Both the position numbers and the translations under genes were made by a program. The notes beneath the pieces were generated by a model that ran no database searches, had not been told where the DNA came from, and saw only the letters and a list, made by a program, of their open reading frames with translations. A stretch of DNA of 64,000 bases from Fratercula arctica. Its lineage: Eukaryota > Chordata > Aves > Charadriiformes > Alcidae. The stretch spans positions 34,620,727 to 34,684,726 of the forward strand of contig CANTUZ010000001.1 of NCBI GenBank assembly GCA_947846985.1, written 5' to 3'. The number at the start of each line of letters is the position of its first letter. Within the stretch, counting starts at the first letter, position 1. Positions 39,037 through 54,000 of the stretch are shown in pieces.

Positions 39037-42000
39037 GTAAGATGGGGGTCTCATAGCCTGAGCTTTGGTGCCTTCTTGTCTTCTCATGTATTTTAGACTG
39101 CTGAAAATTCTTTTAAGGTTACTGGAAAATTATTAGGCAAACGTTGAGATCTCTGCATGGAGAAAGTTTAAAGTATTCCTCCATCTTCCGCCCAACTAAT
39201 GTATAGGGACTGGGGAATAAATGTAAAAGTGAGGCACAGGTTTAAAATCAGAGTCAAATTCTGCCTTTGGTTAGATGAGTGCAACTCCCAGTGAGGATCT
39301 GAGTGGATATTAAATGCTCTGTGTAGCTTCTAATTAATTAGCAAGGGCTTATAGCAGGAAAGAATCCACATCTTTGATGTGGAAGGAGTTGGGAGGTGGG
39401 GGCTTTCCTAGTTGCATGATTACTGTCATACTTTGTGACCAGGCACATGAAAGCCATACTGGGTGTTTTTGGTGGGGCTGCTCTCCCTCTTCCCCATAAA
39501 ACTGTATCTGGCTGTGCAAGAAAGAAGTTCAAATCAAAGCCACGATTCAGACCCCCCCCCCCCCCAAAAAAAAAAAAACCAAAACAACAACAAATCCAGG
39601 GAGGAAGGGAGAGAGAAAACTTTGAAGAGAAACTTTAAATGTAAAAAATTACATTAGTGAAAGATTTGCTTTGGTTTTGTACTGCCTCTTTTTTAAAAAA
39701 ACAAATGAAACAACAAAAACTGGGCGTAAATTATCAGAAGAAAAAGTTTGTGAATTGTGAGTAGCTTAAAAGCTCTTCCAAATTAAACAAAAAATCCTGG
39801 TTTTGCTTGACCAAAAGTGACTGCCTTTTGGTATTTTTTAGTTAAAATTTGGAAAAAAAAAAAACCCCATTTTGGCTCCCAATGACTCTTTCTGATTTGT
39901 CTGGTTTAGTCACCCACCAGAAAAATCCTGTGTGCCCTTAGTTATATTTTTTGAAGTTTGGGAGCACTGCAAATGCAGGCAGTGAAGTCAGCATCTCCTG
40001 GGAAGGTGCTTTTATCTGCTCCAGGAATGGAAAGTTGCAAAAGTCAAGGTGGAGGTGTAAATATATGTTGATAAGCTGAGGGTAGGAAGCTTAATATGGG
40101 AGACATTTCTCCTCAGTCTGCTTAGCTTTAAGCTAGTCCCTAGTTTGTGTAATTTACACAATTTGTGATGTTCTCTGCCCTACCACTGTTAATTGCAACT
40201 AGCTGCCCCTCCATGTTCAGTGTAATCATCTGAGCGCACAAATACTTGTTCAAATGGGTTTATTTGACAAACTGTCCCACAAAAGCTTGTTTACGCTGTG
40301 TCCTTTAATAGACCTGCCCTTTGCCAGCCATTTGGATTTCCCCACCATTCCCTGGGTTGTGAATGGGGCTCTGGCTGTGATTTGGGAAAGGCAGAAAGAC
40401 GCAGGGGTAGGTGTCCCATTGTGGGGGAAGACCATTTGACACTCCTTCTGTCACACCATTTGACACTGAGGGTGTCTTGCTTCAGTTCCCCATTTGCCAC
40501 AGGTTTTGGTGAGACCCCACTATGGTGCAGAGCATCGCTGCATCACGGCGATGCTCTGTGCTCCGCACACTGTGTGGGGGTGCAGCAGACCTTTCAGGAC
40601 ACACAGTACAGTGCCAGGGTGACAGCCACTCTCCTTGTTGTGACAGGAAGGCAGGCGCCAGCCACAGATGAAAGTTAAAGAGGATGTATATAGTCTTACT
40701 ACATAAAAGACTCCCAAGGTGGGCCTGGCTGTATCCTCGGCAGTGTGGTGGCTCCCCCAGAGCTCCTTCCCTGCGGTGGGATGCTGCTCCCTCTGTGGTG
40801 TTAGTAGCAGAGCGGGATGCATGTCCCAGCCATCACAGCTCGCAGCCTGACAGCTTGGCGTGAAAGGGGCAGCGAGTCCCACGCTGAGAGGAGTGGCGAG
40901 GAGAGGACGTCCCTGCCGGCAGGACATTAGTTGCTGGATTTAAGGCAGGGGAGCACAATACTGTCATTTTAGACTGCCACGCAATCTGCCAGGGCTGCCT
41001 GTCAGAGCCCCAGCTCACACCTCCCGGGCAGGCTGAGTGTCCCCTGCCTTGAACTGGTCACGCAGAGGCTTTCTTCAAGAAGAGGTGTCTATGAAGTGAC
41101 ACTCTTCCTGGGGAAACGTTAGTCGCCTCAGCAGCGGATCAGAAAAGCCAATAATTTTGCAGTTGCTGGGGATGGCTCCCTTAATAAAATTGAAGTGCTT
41201 TGGAGCTGCAGGATGGAGGCTAACTGGTGGGGAAGGGACAGTGCCACATGTAGGAACTCACACTGAAAAAGGCTTTCCTTTGCTTTTCAGATCCCTCATA
41301 TGACCCTTCCATATCTCACTCTGCCTGACAAGATGATTGGCGACCCGCACACTCGCCCAGAGGTATGACCATTGCTGTTCTCCAATGAAGTCCAGAAAAA
41401 ACCCAAAATTTTTCAAAATGCTACATAGTCACTCGGAGATTTAACCTTGATACACGTTCATCATTTAGGCTGCTCAGGAAAACGCGTTTAGGTGTTTTGT
41501 ATCCAGGATTTCAGGCAGTAGAGAATTCCCAAAATCATCAGTTCTGCTTCCATGTCATTCAATGACTGAAGTCGCATCCAAAGCTCTGACCTTGTGACTA
41601 CTGAACTGGACACCAGACATGAAACAGCTGAGGCCATGGGGTTTTGATGGCAATATATCAAACAGCTTGGTGGTTACAGCCTCCCTAGAAGAGGGGGAAG
41701 ACTTCTTTTCAACTCTGTCTTCCCATGCAAACCAGAGCAGGTTTCCCTTGAAATTATCTTCTGAGACGTTCCCAATTGTAGTGGCTGGGGGTGAGAAAAT
41801 CTTGATTCTTCCTGTTTTACTTAGCTCAAATTTTATTCCACTATTTTCTGATAGAGGGATTTAATCTGTTTTCCATGCCTTCCGGTACAGTACTCAAGTC
41901 CATGGTCTGCAGATGTCAAGATTTGGGTTTTTCCCCTCTCTCTGTCAGTGACTGCTTAATAACATGCTTGCTTTGGAGCAGATTCAATGGGACACACTTG

Positions 42001-45000
42001 CCTTGAATAGTCCTGCAACCTAGTATCAAGAACAGGCTTTGTCCACAGCACAGCTCCAGATCAGGTCAAAAATGGTAGACAGCTTGATGGCGGGCGTTTG
42101 TTGTCCAGGCTAGCCTAGTGTGGCACCTGGGATGTGTGGAGGGACCTCTTCTGACAGAAAGTTAAGTCACTGGCTCCACTAGAGGGTTTAGAAAGATAGA
42201 TGGAGTTAGGAGTCTCTCTAGAGTCTAAATGGAATCTAGGAGTTTCAGTAGCAGGACCCAAACCTCATCCACCTCCTTGCCCAGCTGAGGTGGCCCCTGT
42301 CACTGCTGTGTAGTTTCTGTGGATCCCATTCTTTGTCTTAGGAAGAGCAAGTAGCTAATTCAGAGCTGTGAATGCCACCGGGCTGAAGTGTAGCTGGAAA
42401 TTAAGCACTGAACTGGCTAGGCTGTTTTGAGGATGTAACCCTAAGTCCACATTTAGGCAGCTGAATAAATTTCCTAATTTTCAGAAAATCAGGTACTTTC
42501 TGGCTCCTACTCCCTTTTCTAAATTGAAGGGATGTGGAAAAGGGACATTTCATGACCATACACAGAGAACTGAGAGGTACAAAAACATCTAAGTGACTTA
42601 GGAACCTATTTTTCATAGTAATTTAGGTACTAATAGCCATATCTTCAAAAGTACTTGGAAACTTAGAAATGGTTTGCAGTGTGTTCTCAGTGGGATTTTC
42701 AGATGTGCTTTGGTAACCTACCTGGCAGGGAAATCACTGGAAGTTATGTGCTGGGACATTCTGGAATGCCATGAGATACTTCTCTGCTTCCTTTCATGTT
42801 AAATGTCTTCAGCAGTCTCTCTGTGAGTGACGTTTTAAGGCCCATGGTACTTCAGTAACACAGATAAAATGTCTTTTCGTGCTTTCTTTCAAAATGAGAT
42901 GTATGCTGTTTGTTATGGCTGCGGTAAAAAGGTTGCCAGAAGTGCGAACTGGGATCATTCCTGCTTGCTGCTTTTCTCTTCTTGGGCTCACAGATCAAGA
43001 CAGCTTTGCTGCTGGCCATCACTGCGTGTCCCGGTCTGGTTTGGCAGTGAGGAAGTTAGTTGAAATCACTGTGAAAAAGCAAGGGAAGAAGTGCTGAAAT
43101 GCCAGCTTTCAGTAAATATTTTTGTTGTTTGCTTGTTTATTTTTAAGAGGGAGAGAGAAAGAGAAAACGCATGAATAACACTGAGATTTGTGCAAGGCAG
43201 GACGAGAGATTATACAAAGAAGTGTATTTAAAGAGCAAGTCTGTAGCTTTAAAATGTGCAACTGCAATGAGCTGTGTGCCAGAATATTTTAAAGTAACAT
43301 CAAATATCTTTATTAATAAATTTGTGATAGGTTTATGAACTGGGAAACGTTTTGTATACAAACAAAAAAGAACTGCTCCAAGCACACTCAGTATTCAGCC
43401 CAGTGTTTATAGGAAATGATGTGCTTTGGCCGTAAATTATGGCAGGATCATGAATTGCCAGCTCTGACCTTTCCATACACCATAGACATTGCTCTAATGG
43501 TGATGCTTTGAGCACACAGACTCCCAGGACAAGGCGATTCATGCTAATGGCATGGGCAATAGCTTTGCAAACTATTCACAAACATGGATGGGCAGGCTGT
43601 GATGTGGGGGTGTTATGTGCAATATTTTGTAGCAAAATAAGTGTCTCTACCTTAGGCTGAGCCTGCATATTTAATTAATCACCTTTCAGTGGTGTATAAC
43701 CAAATGCACATGTCTGTTTGCTGGGGCTGACTGAGAAACTTCAAATGAAGCATTTTTCTTTTCAAAACCTTCCCTGTTACAAGTTCTATTTTGGTGCTTT
43801 CATCTCTATGGATGGAAATGACTAGATGGTCTGATCAATTCAGATTAACAGTACAGTAACTATTTCTTTCTAAGGCCTAACTTACTAAGTTATTATTTTC
43901 CTGCTGTTGTGTGCTTTTCCATCTGCTGGAAAAGTTATTTCAGTATCTTAGGAACACTGTCCACAAGATTGGGAAAGTAAGAACTATTATATACCTCTGT
44001 TTTTCCAATGGTAAAATATTTACAGTAATATTTAACTATTTTCAGAAAGATTTGTAAGGCTGAGTCATAAAAATTGTTAGATACTTTGAGTTCCTTTGAA
44101 GAAAAAGCTGAAAGATATCTGGTAATGAAGTTGTTGATCTCATCATTGTCACAGCTCATTTTACTGTCGGACATTAGCTCCTGATTCCAGAGAAGAATAT
44201 TAACACTTTTTTCCTTACCTATTTGTTATTGCAGCTCTTTACCAATGTGTCCGGCTCTGTGGATGACAAGGGAACTTGCCAGTGCTCGGTGTACTTACCG
44301 GATACCACCTTTCCAGTGCAGAAGGCTGAGCGATTGGAAATTATAGCTGCAACCCTCTCGGAGAAATTTGAGTTAGAGCTTTCTCAAGTAAGGCGTTCTT
44401 TTCTCAAAAATACAACAATTGTATCTTTGCTGAAAAATGGTTGCCTGTGAAAAAGTACACCAGTCAGCGCTTTTCTGTGACATGTCTCTCAAACAGTGGG
44501 AAAGAGGGCTCTATAAGAACAAGGAGAAAGGTGATTAAATCTCAGATGTTTGACAGTGTAGTATGTCACACATTTGAATATCCTTAGGTCTCTTTTCTAG
44601 GCCTTTGTAGCTAGAGGCATATGGTATTTTTGGAAGAATGGTTATGTTTTTCCTCTTTTGGCTCAGTTTTATTGGTTTGCGATTGCTACACATAGCTATA
44701 GGAAGCCAAGCCTCCTGCTCTTTCATGTGTTATTATTTGTGTCAAGCCAGCCACATTGTAAGAGGGAAAAGAAGGGAAAGAGGAGAAAGGTCACCACAGC
44801 CCAGAGTGAAGAAGTGGGTGAATATTTGTCCCTTTACTTCTGCTCTCAGAGACTAAAAAACATATAAAAAAATCAAATATCTTCCTTGTCAACATCTGAA
44901 GCTGTGGCAGTGAGACTACTGAATTATGCATTGTTGTTGAAGGCAAACACACCTTACACTGCTTTGGCTGCTTGTTGCATGAATTCAGATCCATTTTTTG

Positions 45001-48000
45001 AGGAACTCAAGCAAACTCACACATGCTGCAGTGCACCGGGTGAAGCTGCCTGTGAAGACAGAAATCTTTCGTTGACTTTTGATAGTGGATAAATATTCAG
45101 GATTCAGATTAGGTGTCCAGCAGGAAGTGTTTTCTTCAGGAACCAAGCATCTTAAGAAATGAAGTGCCCTTGAATTAATCAGCAGAAAAGGCACAGCATT
45201 AAATTATAAATTCTGACTATAAATATTCATAACCCTCCTCTGGTATAATCAAGAACAGATAAGAAGTTGTGCATAAATACCAGAACAACAGGCAGAGGAT
45301 CCTGTGGTAAGATCTTTCAGTTCAAATCATTTGTTTTGAAAGAACTGGAGCTAACAATGAAACACATTCATCTGTCAACAGGGATATGAAGGGCAAGCTG
45401 ACAGAAGTCCCACTGCCTCCAAGCACAGGAGTTACCTGATCCCTTGCAGGATGGAGGTGTAGCTTAGAGTTAATGATCCATGAAAATCACTGAGATTTCA
45501 GGTCCCCATACTGTTCCCAATGTGGTCAGTGCCAGCATTTTAAGCTAATTGCACTGGGACAGGATCAGGGGCATGATTTCCACCCAGAAGGTTGGTGTGA
45601 TTCTTCAAGGTGTTTGTGTACCACCTTTACCAGTCACTTGCCCTGGTGTAACCAGTCTCTTACCAGTACTTTCCTCAGAATGGTTCATTTTTCCATAAGG
45701 AAGTGTGACATATCTGCTAGTCCCATACAGGTCTGCAGAGCATCTCAAGTGCTGCTTGACCTCTCTGTATGGACAACCTCAGATCTCCATTGAATTCAGG
45801 CATCTTGCTCATATAAAGACACAGGTTACTATAGATATCTAAAATTAGGATGGCACCTGTGCTGTCATCCTTAGGTGCCCAGCAGTGTAACGCAGTGTAG
45901 ACACTGACCTTGGCTTTCAATTCTTGCCGCAGACAGTGAAAATTCTTGACCTAACTCAGGCTTCACTGAATTTCATCCTGTCGAGACCAATCAGCCAAGT
46001 AGTGTTAGAATGCATCTAGTTAGATAAAGTGTGACATATACTTTGGTGTGATCCAGGCAAAGAGATACTTTGGGTCAGAAATGCATTTTGGTGTAACTCT
46101 GTGTAAGATTTTTCAGTTGTGATATCATTCTTCTGTAGAAAGAAGAAAGCTATCAAGCGTTGCCCTATTGATATCTGAACTTCAGTAGCCTCAGATCTTG
46201 TGATGCATGAGTCTCCATGCATAAAAATTCTTCACCTTTCCAGTTGTGGAAAAAAACTCTCCTTATACAGTCCTGTCCACTAATTTAGTTGTCGTAATGC
46301 TCATAGAAAGAAGGAAATAATGAAATGGAGGAAAGCCCAGTTCTCATTATTGATCATTATTAGAAATGATCCTGAGCAAAATCCTGGGGAATTATGCTCA
46401 AACATAACCTAATCTCACCACAGGGGTGGAAATTTCTACTGAGCACTTGCTTTTTTGACTCTGAGAACCCATGCTTTATTCGCTCTCCTGAAACACCCTT
46501 TGAAGCTCGTGGGAGCTTTTCCTGGGTAAGAGCAGCAGGATTGGACCCTCTTAAGGATGCTTTCCATGTGCTAGAAGTCCCAGATAAACAACCTGATTGA
46601 ATCGTTAACCTTTTGCCTGATTGTAGGCTAATTCAAAAAGCAAGGGGGTCCTTTTATAGAATCAGCAGGCAAGGAAGCTCGCAGATAAAGAGATGCTCTC
46701 ATGTGCCAAATGAGTACAAACCGTAGGCTGAAAATACCAGACTAATTTTTCCTCTGTCACATCAACCTTTGCCAGCATAATTATGATTACAGAAGAAAAT
46801 TAACCTTTCAAAGCGAAGCTGGAATTGGCTGCTCCTCTCAATTGAACAGAGAGAGAACACCTCTGTAACAGAGATGGATCAGCACTTCGTCCCAAGGAGA
46901 GAAAGTGTCTTTCAGAACTTGTGTCACAATGGCCACAACATCCTCACGTAACAAAAACAGGAGAAAAAAGCACGCCTGCCCTGTGCCAGGAACAGCTGTT
47001 TTCAAAATGTTAACCTACAGTCGAATTCTTCTCCATGTCAGCTTGCAGACTGCTTCCCAACTATGCTTCTTATGGGTCTGTAGAGGTCAGGCCTGCCCGA
47101 AGCCACTGTTCTGGGCTGAGTGACTTTATAGAGATGCTGGTTTTGTCTCTTCTTTCTCATCTTCCCTCAGTCCTCCCTTTTTTTTTTTTCTTTTATATCT
47201 TCACCTTGCACTTCTGTTTCCCCTTCTGTACTCCAAATATGTGCTGGGGAAATGTCTGTTTGCATGCTGCAAAACTGGTGTTGATAAATACCAATCGCAC
47301 GTAAACGACACAGTAAATGAGCATTGCAGGTTTTTCATGCCCTTTTCATTCCATGAGGCTGAAAATGCTTGGAAAGGAGGAAAAACTGAAACTGAGGAAT
47401 TTTTTTTTTTCCAACATATGCCTCACATGGCTCCATTCTCTTCCTATAAAGAGCTAATACAGGCCCTATGCACTCATCATATCCTACTTTAGGCTTTTAT
47501 GACAAATGTGGCAGCAATCAGTACCAGTTATTGTTCTGTATGCCTAAATATGGGATGTGCACAGAACTTCTGTGCCAGTCTGTCAAGAGACAACAGCCAG
47601 TCCCTAGCAGGTAGCTGCAGCAGAAGACCAGGGATTACAAGCTGCTTAGATCTACCTGCCAAGCAACAGAGCAACATCATGTTCCTCTTTCAACTGATAT
47701 TTCTAAACTACAGAAACTCCTGAGCCAGATCTGAGCAGGCGGGAATGTCCACACAGGGCATTGCAATGCTTGGCGTATGTGCTGGATTTGTCTGCAAAAG
47801 TGGTATAAACCTGTTAGAGCAGCACTGCTGAGAAAATTATATTTGTCCAATAATTCGCCAGGGGAGCTATTAGCTTGAGTTCATTGCGATGCTGGTGTGG
47901 CTGTATAGAGCACTGCAGAGTGCTGGGGCTAGTTCAGGCTCAACTTGTATGGATATCTCTCAGCTAGGCTCCACTGGATGGTGTTGACATGTCCTTAAAT

Positions 48001-51000
48001 GACCTAGATGGGTGACTGAGTGAAAACCCTCTGATGTGGGAGGAGAACTTCAGGTCTGTGCCCTGCAGCACTCTGCAATCAGGGCTGAAATTACTACGTG
48101 TGCCTTGTTCCAGCCCTCAGCATTTCTTCCGGGCTCTCGAGACCCTGGAGAAAACTCCAAATTCATGAGTTTCTCACTAATGAGTAGCCATCATTAATTC
48201 CTGCAGTCTGTTCATTTCAGTGGTTTGTAGATCTGATCTATATCGCAGCATCATTATTCGTAGTAGTATTAATGTGAGTATTAGTATTACTGTGAGAAAG
48301 GTTATTAATATCTAGATAGATTTTCAAATACCTCTACAATATACATAACTTCACACTGCAGTGCAATTTTGTTCAGACATGGGCTTGCTTTATATTTCTC
48401 AGGCTATAATCATATATGCTTGCTATTTTTGTTGTGCAAACTCCAAGCACACAGTTTAAACACTGACCTTTGAAGAATTTTTGCAGAAGATTTTTTTGAG
48501 GGTATCTTCCAACTCCAAATTGATTTTGGTGATCAGTGAAAGCGTAAGGTCTAGTACATCTGGCTTTCCCAAGAACATTGTCCAGTTCTTCGTACTGTTC
48601 CCTCTTGAACAGATGATCATGTCAGGTAGGACAAGGGATCCCAGCTGTCTTTTTTTGTCAGCTGGATGCAAGGAATTAGGTCTAAGTCTTTTTATGCCAT
48701 TATTTTTTTATTCTTAATTGTAATAAATAGCTTAGTCATTCCTAAGCTTGAAGTTACCCAGGCTTGACCTGGGAGATCTAGAATATCCAGTGTTCTGAGT
48801 CAGGGTGCTTCTGCTGGATTCTGGAGACATGCCAGTTTATATCAGAGCAGCTCAACGTCTGCCTGCACACGTTTATAACAGAAGATCTGTTTCAAACCCT
48901 GATTTAAATGCACGGGATTGAGCAGCCTGGTTTTGGTGTACGTTAGGTATGTGCATGCAGAGGGGGTTGTTCAGCTTTATAGTGTAGTTGTGCCACTATT
49001 GAAAATTTTACTTTTGAGAAGATGGTCTTCTCACTTATGGTTCTCCTTCTTAAACGACGTCACTGACTGTCTTATAATCTGAAAGGATCCTTTCTGCCCT
49101 TCATGAATCTCCATGTTGTGAGCTCCTGTACCTCCTCTTTAGTACCCAAGGGATTCAATCAAAATTGAAAAGAATTATTTGATAAATGTCTTTGTTGCGG
49201 TCTCCAACCCAGGGGCTGCTGCCAAAAAAAGGAGAACAGGGAGTCCATGGCCTTTACATCATGACAGGATTTTAGAGTCCATTCCAGAGCCAATGGGGAA
49301 AAATACTGACTTTCATTTTATGTTAAGATAATGCAAGAATAGTTGAGATGATGTGGGCTAAAAATCTGATGTAATAGTTATGGAAATCATAGTGCTGTAG
49401 AGAGAGGAACTTATCCTACAAATGCCATCTGAGAGTATAAATATGGAGTTACTGGTGCAACAAAATAATTATATTTATTCATACTTCCTGCCTTTTGTGA
49501 TACAATTATATTGATTTAAGGGAAAACAGACATGAATTTCATGAAGCATATAAGAGAGGTTATGTATGTTTCCCAAAGTGTTTTCAAGGAACTAACATTT
49601 TCAATGGAATGTTCTGAATCCATATCATATTCTTAACATTCTGCATCCCCATGCTTGTGCTGTGACCTTTACCTCAGCAGATACATGTGTGAAAATATAT
49701 TTATGCGGACAAGTGTTTAATGATTCAAAGGCTGAAAAGGCTGCTGTGTAAATTACTTTAGCTAAAGCCTGCAATAAATTTTACACTTTCATTTAAACCA
49801 GATTTGATTTTTAACATTGTGTTTAAACTTTCCCCCCCTGCCCAAAGACAAACCCCAAACGAGTTCTGCCAACTTTTGGCACAATTCAAATGTACGCAGG
49901 GTAAAATCCTATTTGGATTCAGAGTTAACAGGAAATGAAGCTAGAAAACTTGGGAATACTTTATTGCATTTTTCAGCCTCCTTGGGTTGCTTTTGTGAGA
50001 TAATACACTGCAGATTTCCTAATAAAGTTTTCGCCAATGTAAGTTCTTGGCATACTGAGGACAAAATTAGCTCACAGAGACAATATTGGCAAAGAATTAA
50101 AAAAATGGAAGACTGTGAGTAAAGTTCTGCCTTCAGTTATCCCCAGGCATTCCTGAGGGGACTTTGTGGAACTGCCAACAATAAATGAGGGTTAAATTTC
50201 ACATTTTTTATGTATGTGATGAGAATTTCATTTATGTAGTTTATATGAAGAATATATATGTCAAGTATGGGGAAGTTATGCATGGGGTACTCAGAAATAT
50301 AATAAAGATGTCAAACAGGCTTGTTGTATTTGCTAACCATGACTTGAATATGTGCCTTTCTTTTTTTTGTTTAAGGTTAGACAGTACTCAAAAATGATTG
50401 AAGTGTATCAGCAGCAAATCCTTAATCTAACCATCAGAGTGCAGCATATGGAGGAGAGCAGCATATCTTACACAGAACTGGACTTCCAGTTACTGAAAGT
50501 GGAAATCAGTGACCTAAAGAGACTGGTCACTGAGCTGAAATCCAGCCTTGTTGGAAGCAATGTCGTCGTTGAGCAAATATATTTGGAGGTATTATTTCCA
50601 AAGTCTTAATTAGCCACAGAGGATTCAAATATACAGATAGTTTATTCTCTCTTTACTGTTTAGGTTGAGGAAATGTATCTTGCCTCTACTGCAGCCAGTG
50701 GAATTATTTTAGCATTTCATCTGCATAAATTAAAAGAAAGCTTGACCTTAAATGTATTAACATCTTTTTCCTTGATATAGAGCATAGAAAAGCAAAGAAC
50801 AGCCCCCTCCCCTACCCCCCCAAAATAGGGACCTCTTTATTTGTGCCAAATATCTGCCTGAAAGTTAACAGTTTTGCATACTATTAAGCACATGAGCTGA
50901 TTAAATTATTACAATAAATAGTAATTTTTAGACACCCATGCTTGAAAGCCTCCGTGCTTTAACTTAGATAATTATAAAATTAGCTTCTGGTTGCTAGGGC

Positions 51001-54000
51001 AGTGGCCCAATCAATATGAAATCAAGAAGTGGGAAAGACTATCACCTTCCCAGCAGACTATAAATCACATTTTCAGAATTGTAATTAATCACTCACCTAG
51101 AGAGAATAATTACTTCAGATGGAAAGTGAAATATAATTTTCTCCATTGTCCTCTAGATCATCAAGTAGGTGACTGAGAACATTATTTATCTTTGCAAATA
51201 AAATTTCCAGATACTTTTGTAAGGCTGCAATAAGAACTTTTTATATATAATAGCTAGCACTTGCCTAGGACTTGCTGGATATTTTTATACTATGTATAAA
51301 ATAGCACTATATTTTTACATTATGGTATATAACTGGGTGTTAAAGCATTTCTTTGTGGTCACATACCTGTGCTGTAAATGTAAAGTTCAGGCTAGCAGGA
51401 TGAGGTCTATTCTTAGGGATATTTCTTAAAACCTGTTCTGTAGCATCTTCTATGGTATGATCAACCCTGCCTGCAAATGTCCATAAAATAAAGTTGACAA
51501 AAATTTAAACTTGCTCTCTTTTATCTTTTTTTTTTCTCTAGATCACAAATCTGACTATACTGGTAAATGAACTGGAATCACTGGACAAAAACAATGTCCT
51601 TGCAATTCGTCGACAAATCGTGTCTCTGCAGAATCGATTGAAAGAGTGTGAAGAGAGCAGAAACAAAACTACAGTACCCCCTTATTTCCCACCAGGTAAG
51701 CATTTCGCTTGTATATCAGATAAGAAACAACATAATACATGGGTAGAACAGTAAATGAAAAGATTTCCCTGCTAATATTAAATACAATTGTAATGATACT
51801 ACTTAGCTCTTGAAAAATTGAGCAGACAGTTCCTAATGGTTCATCAACGGGTTCAAAAGGAAAATAAGGGCAGGGAATTAACTCTTCCAAACACAGTAGC
51901 TGCTTTCAACTGGAAAAAGTTGTAATCTTCCTCTCAGCTGCAGTGCAAAAAAATTAATTTCTACGCCCCTTCTCTTTTTCAAAACAATTACCTTTTTTTT
52001 TTTGTGGGAAACAATGCTTTTTTTTTTTTTTTTTTTTTTTTTCTGACCAGCTTTGATTTTTAATAGTTCCTGTGAGTGTGACCTGTGTCATGGCAATTTT
52101 TCTCTAATGCTGCTTGGGAAATGTACGAGCAACAGCTGATGTACTAAAGCCGTTGGTATGCAAGCTCTGAAAGGCAGTTTTGCATGAAGACTACTTTTGC
52201 TTCACAGGCAAAAGATTCTTATAAATCAGAAGGTCAAGAACCTTGGGGGGAAATTCTGGTCTCAGGGAAATAAGTGGGAGCTTTATTAGTGATTTCAACA
52301 GAACTAGGATTTTACCATTTTCTTAACTAGGAAAGGTTATGTTCTGGGGCTCAACCCAGTGGTTCCCAGAGTGCAGCTCATATAAAAGTAGCAACGGTCA
52401 GAGGGCATGTGGTAATTAGTTTACAACTGGAATAATTTTTGTCTTGGCGGTGTGTTCAGTTGAAAAATCATGTTGCAAGTGAATCGTGGTCCGAGAAATT
52501 TTGAGTCAGATATGATACACTGTAGGAAACTGTTTAGGAAACACTAGTCTAGGTATGCCAGGTCAAGTATTCCACTTGCTAACAGACAGGAGGATTTATC
52601 AAACTGCGTTGATCCCCTAGTGTTTAATACACAGGGGGTTCCTTTTGACACAGTACTGTAAGAGAGAAAGTGCTCTGCTGTATACAATACCCAGGGGAAG
52701 GATTCTGCTTTTTCACATAAGCTGGTTAGCAATCACCTAGAGGAGCCCATAAAAAAGGAGGAGTGGTGTCCTGCTTGCAAGGAGCACAGATTTGCACCTA
52801 CCAGCATTTACTTCTCATCACCTTGGGGTCAGCTATTTCAAAAATCTTGTTGGAAAGGTGAGAGACAGAAATATAAGCTTCCCTTAGGGTCAGCAGCCTT
52901 TCCTATTGCTATCTCCTTAGGGCTTCATGGCCGTGCGGGCAGCTGCTGCACTTCTCTGACAGGATGCACGAGTAACACCTTGTCTGGGGGATCAGGCAGG
53001 AGAGAAAGCTGAAACAAAAACCTACATTGCAAGAGGATTGCCCTCCTCTGCTCCTTAAGGAAGGACTTAAAATGTTTCAATGAAAAAAAAAAAAAAAAGA
53101 AAGCAATGTTTTAAAAGTATTTGAAGGGCATCTCATTGATTTATTAAGGGTGACGGTGTGTGGAATGAAACAGCCTCTTTCTCTTCAAGCCTACAGCAAG
53201 CCTTTGTTTCAGTGAGAAAGTACTGAAAGGAGAATGCTGTGTCCTTCCATGAGTGATGGAGGAAGGTGCTGCTTTTACGCCTGGGTGGTTGGCGTGAGCA
53301 TCTGTGGGGTGTAGGAACCTTCAGAGTGGGAAAGGGATGTCTATGCTTCACAGTGCAGCTCCATGCAAGGATGGGCAAGTCATGCCCAGAGCAGGATGAT
53401 AGCTCTGGGGTGGGTAAATGTAACTGCATAGGGTTGTGCCCATAATAGAATTATTTAGCGTTGCTTCTTAGGGCATGATGGCAAGGTGGGTAGAGTTTAT
53501 TTGGGAGCAAAATGGTATTGCTTTAGCAGTGCCTTATTCCTGCCTGGTGTGCCAGCTAGCTCAGGCACCTTTGCATGTCACTGCATTGTGTGGGAACCAC
53601 GGAGCAGAAAATAACCTAGATGACCAAAACCCCAGGTGGTATGAACAACGATAGCTCCATTGACTTCCAGAGAATTACCACCACTGACATCAGCTGAGGA
53701 CATCCTCTGGTGCTGTCTGTGAGTTTGCCTCCTGCCCACAGGAATAGAAACCCCGGAGGAGTTGGAGGGTGTGTGTGGGCTTATTGTCATTGCCACCTTT
53801 AGGGTGAGGGTGGTCTCTGAGGCTGTCACAAAGGACTGTTAGCCGAGAAACTGCAGAAGGCTGGCAACTTTCCTACCTGCTGGGAGATGCCAGCTATGCA
53901 GATAACCCAGGTGTTGTGTAGACTCAGATCTCTGCTCATCCACACAGGGCTGGTGTATCCTGACTTTATGTGCCTGGCAGGGAGCAAATATTCCCTGGGC

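Larger units (their letters stand above)
39037..41290 (+). other. OLFM4: OLFM4 intron 1
   Basis: GTAAGA to TTTTCAG, 2254 nt. It holds an abrupt C14/A13 homopolymer junction (39552-39578), a short A-run near 39852, a GC-richer stretch from about 40500 to 41060, and a hairpin with perfect 11-bp arms at 40528-40558. No exon-like frame with usable splice sites was seen. Confidence 0.8.

Noticed and set aside
40298..40927. 126- and 135-codon frames in OLFM4 intron 1
   Set aside because: They lie within an intron, on both strands of a GC-richer patch, and have no recognisable content.
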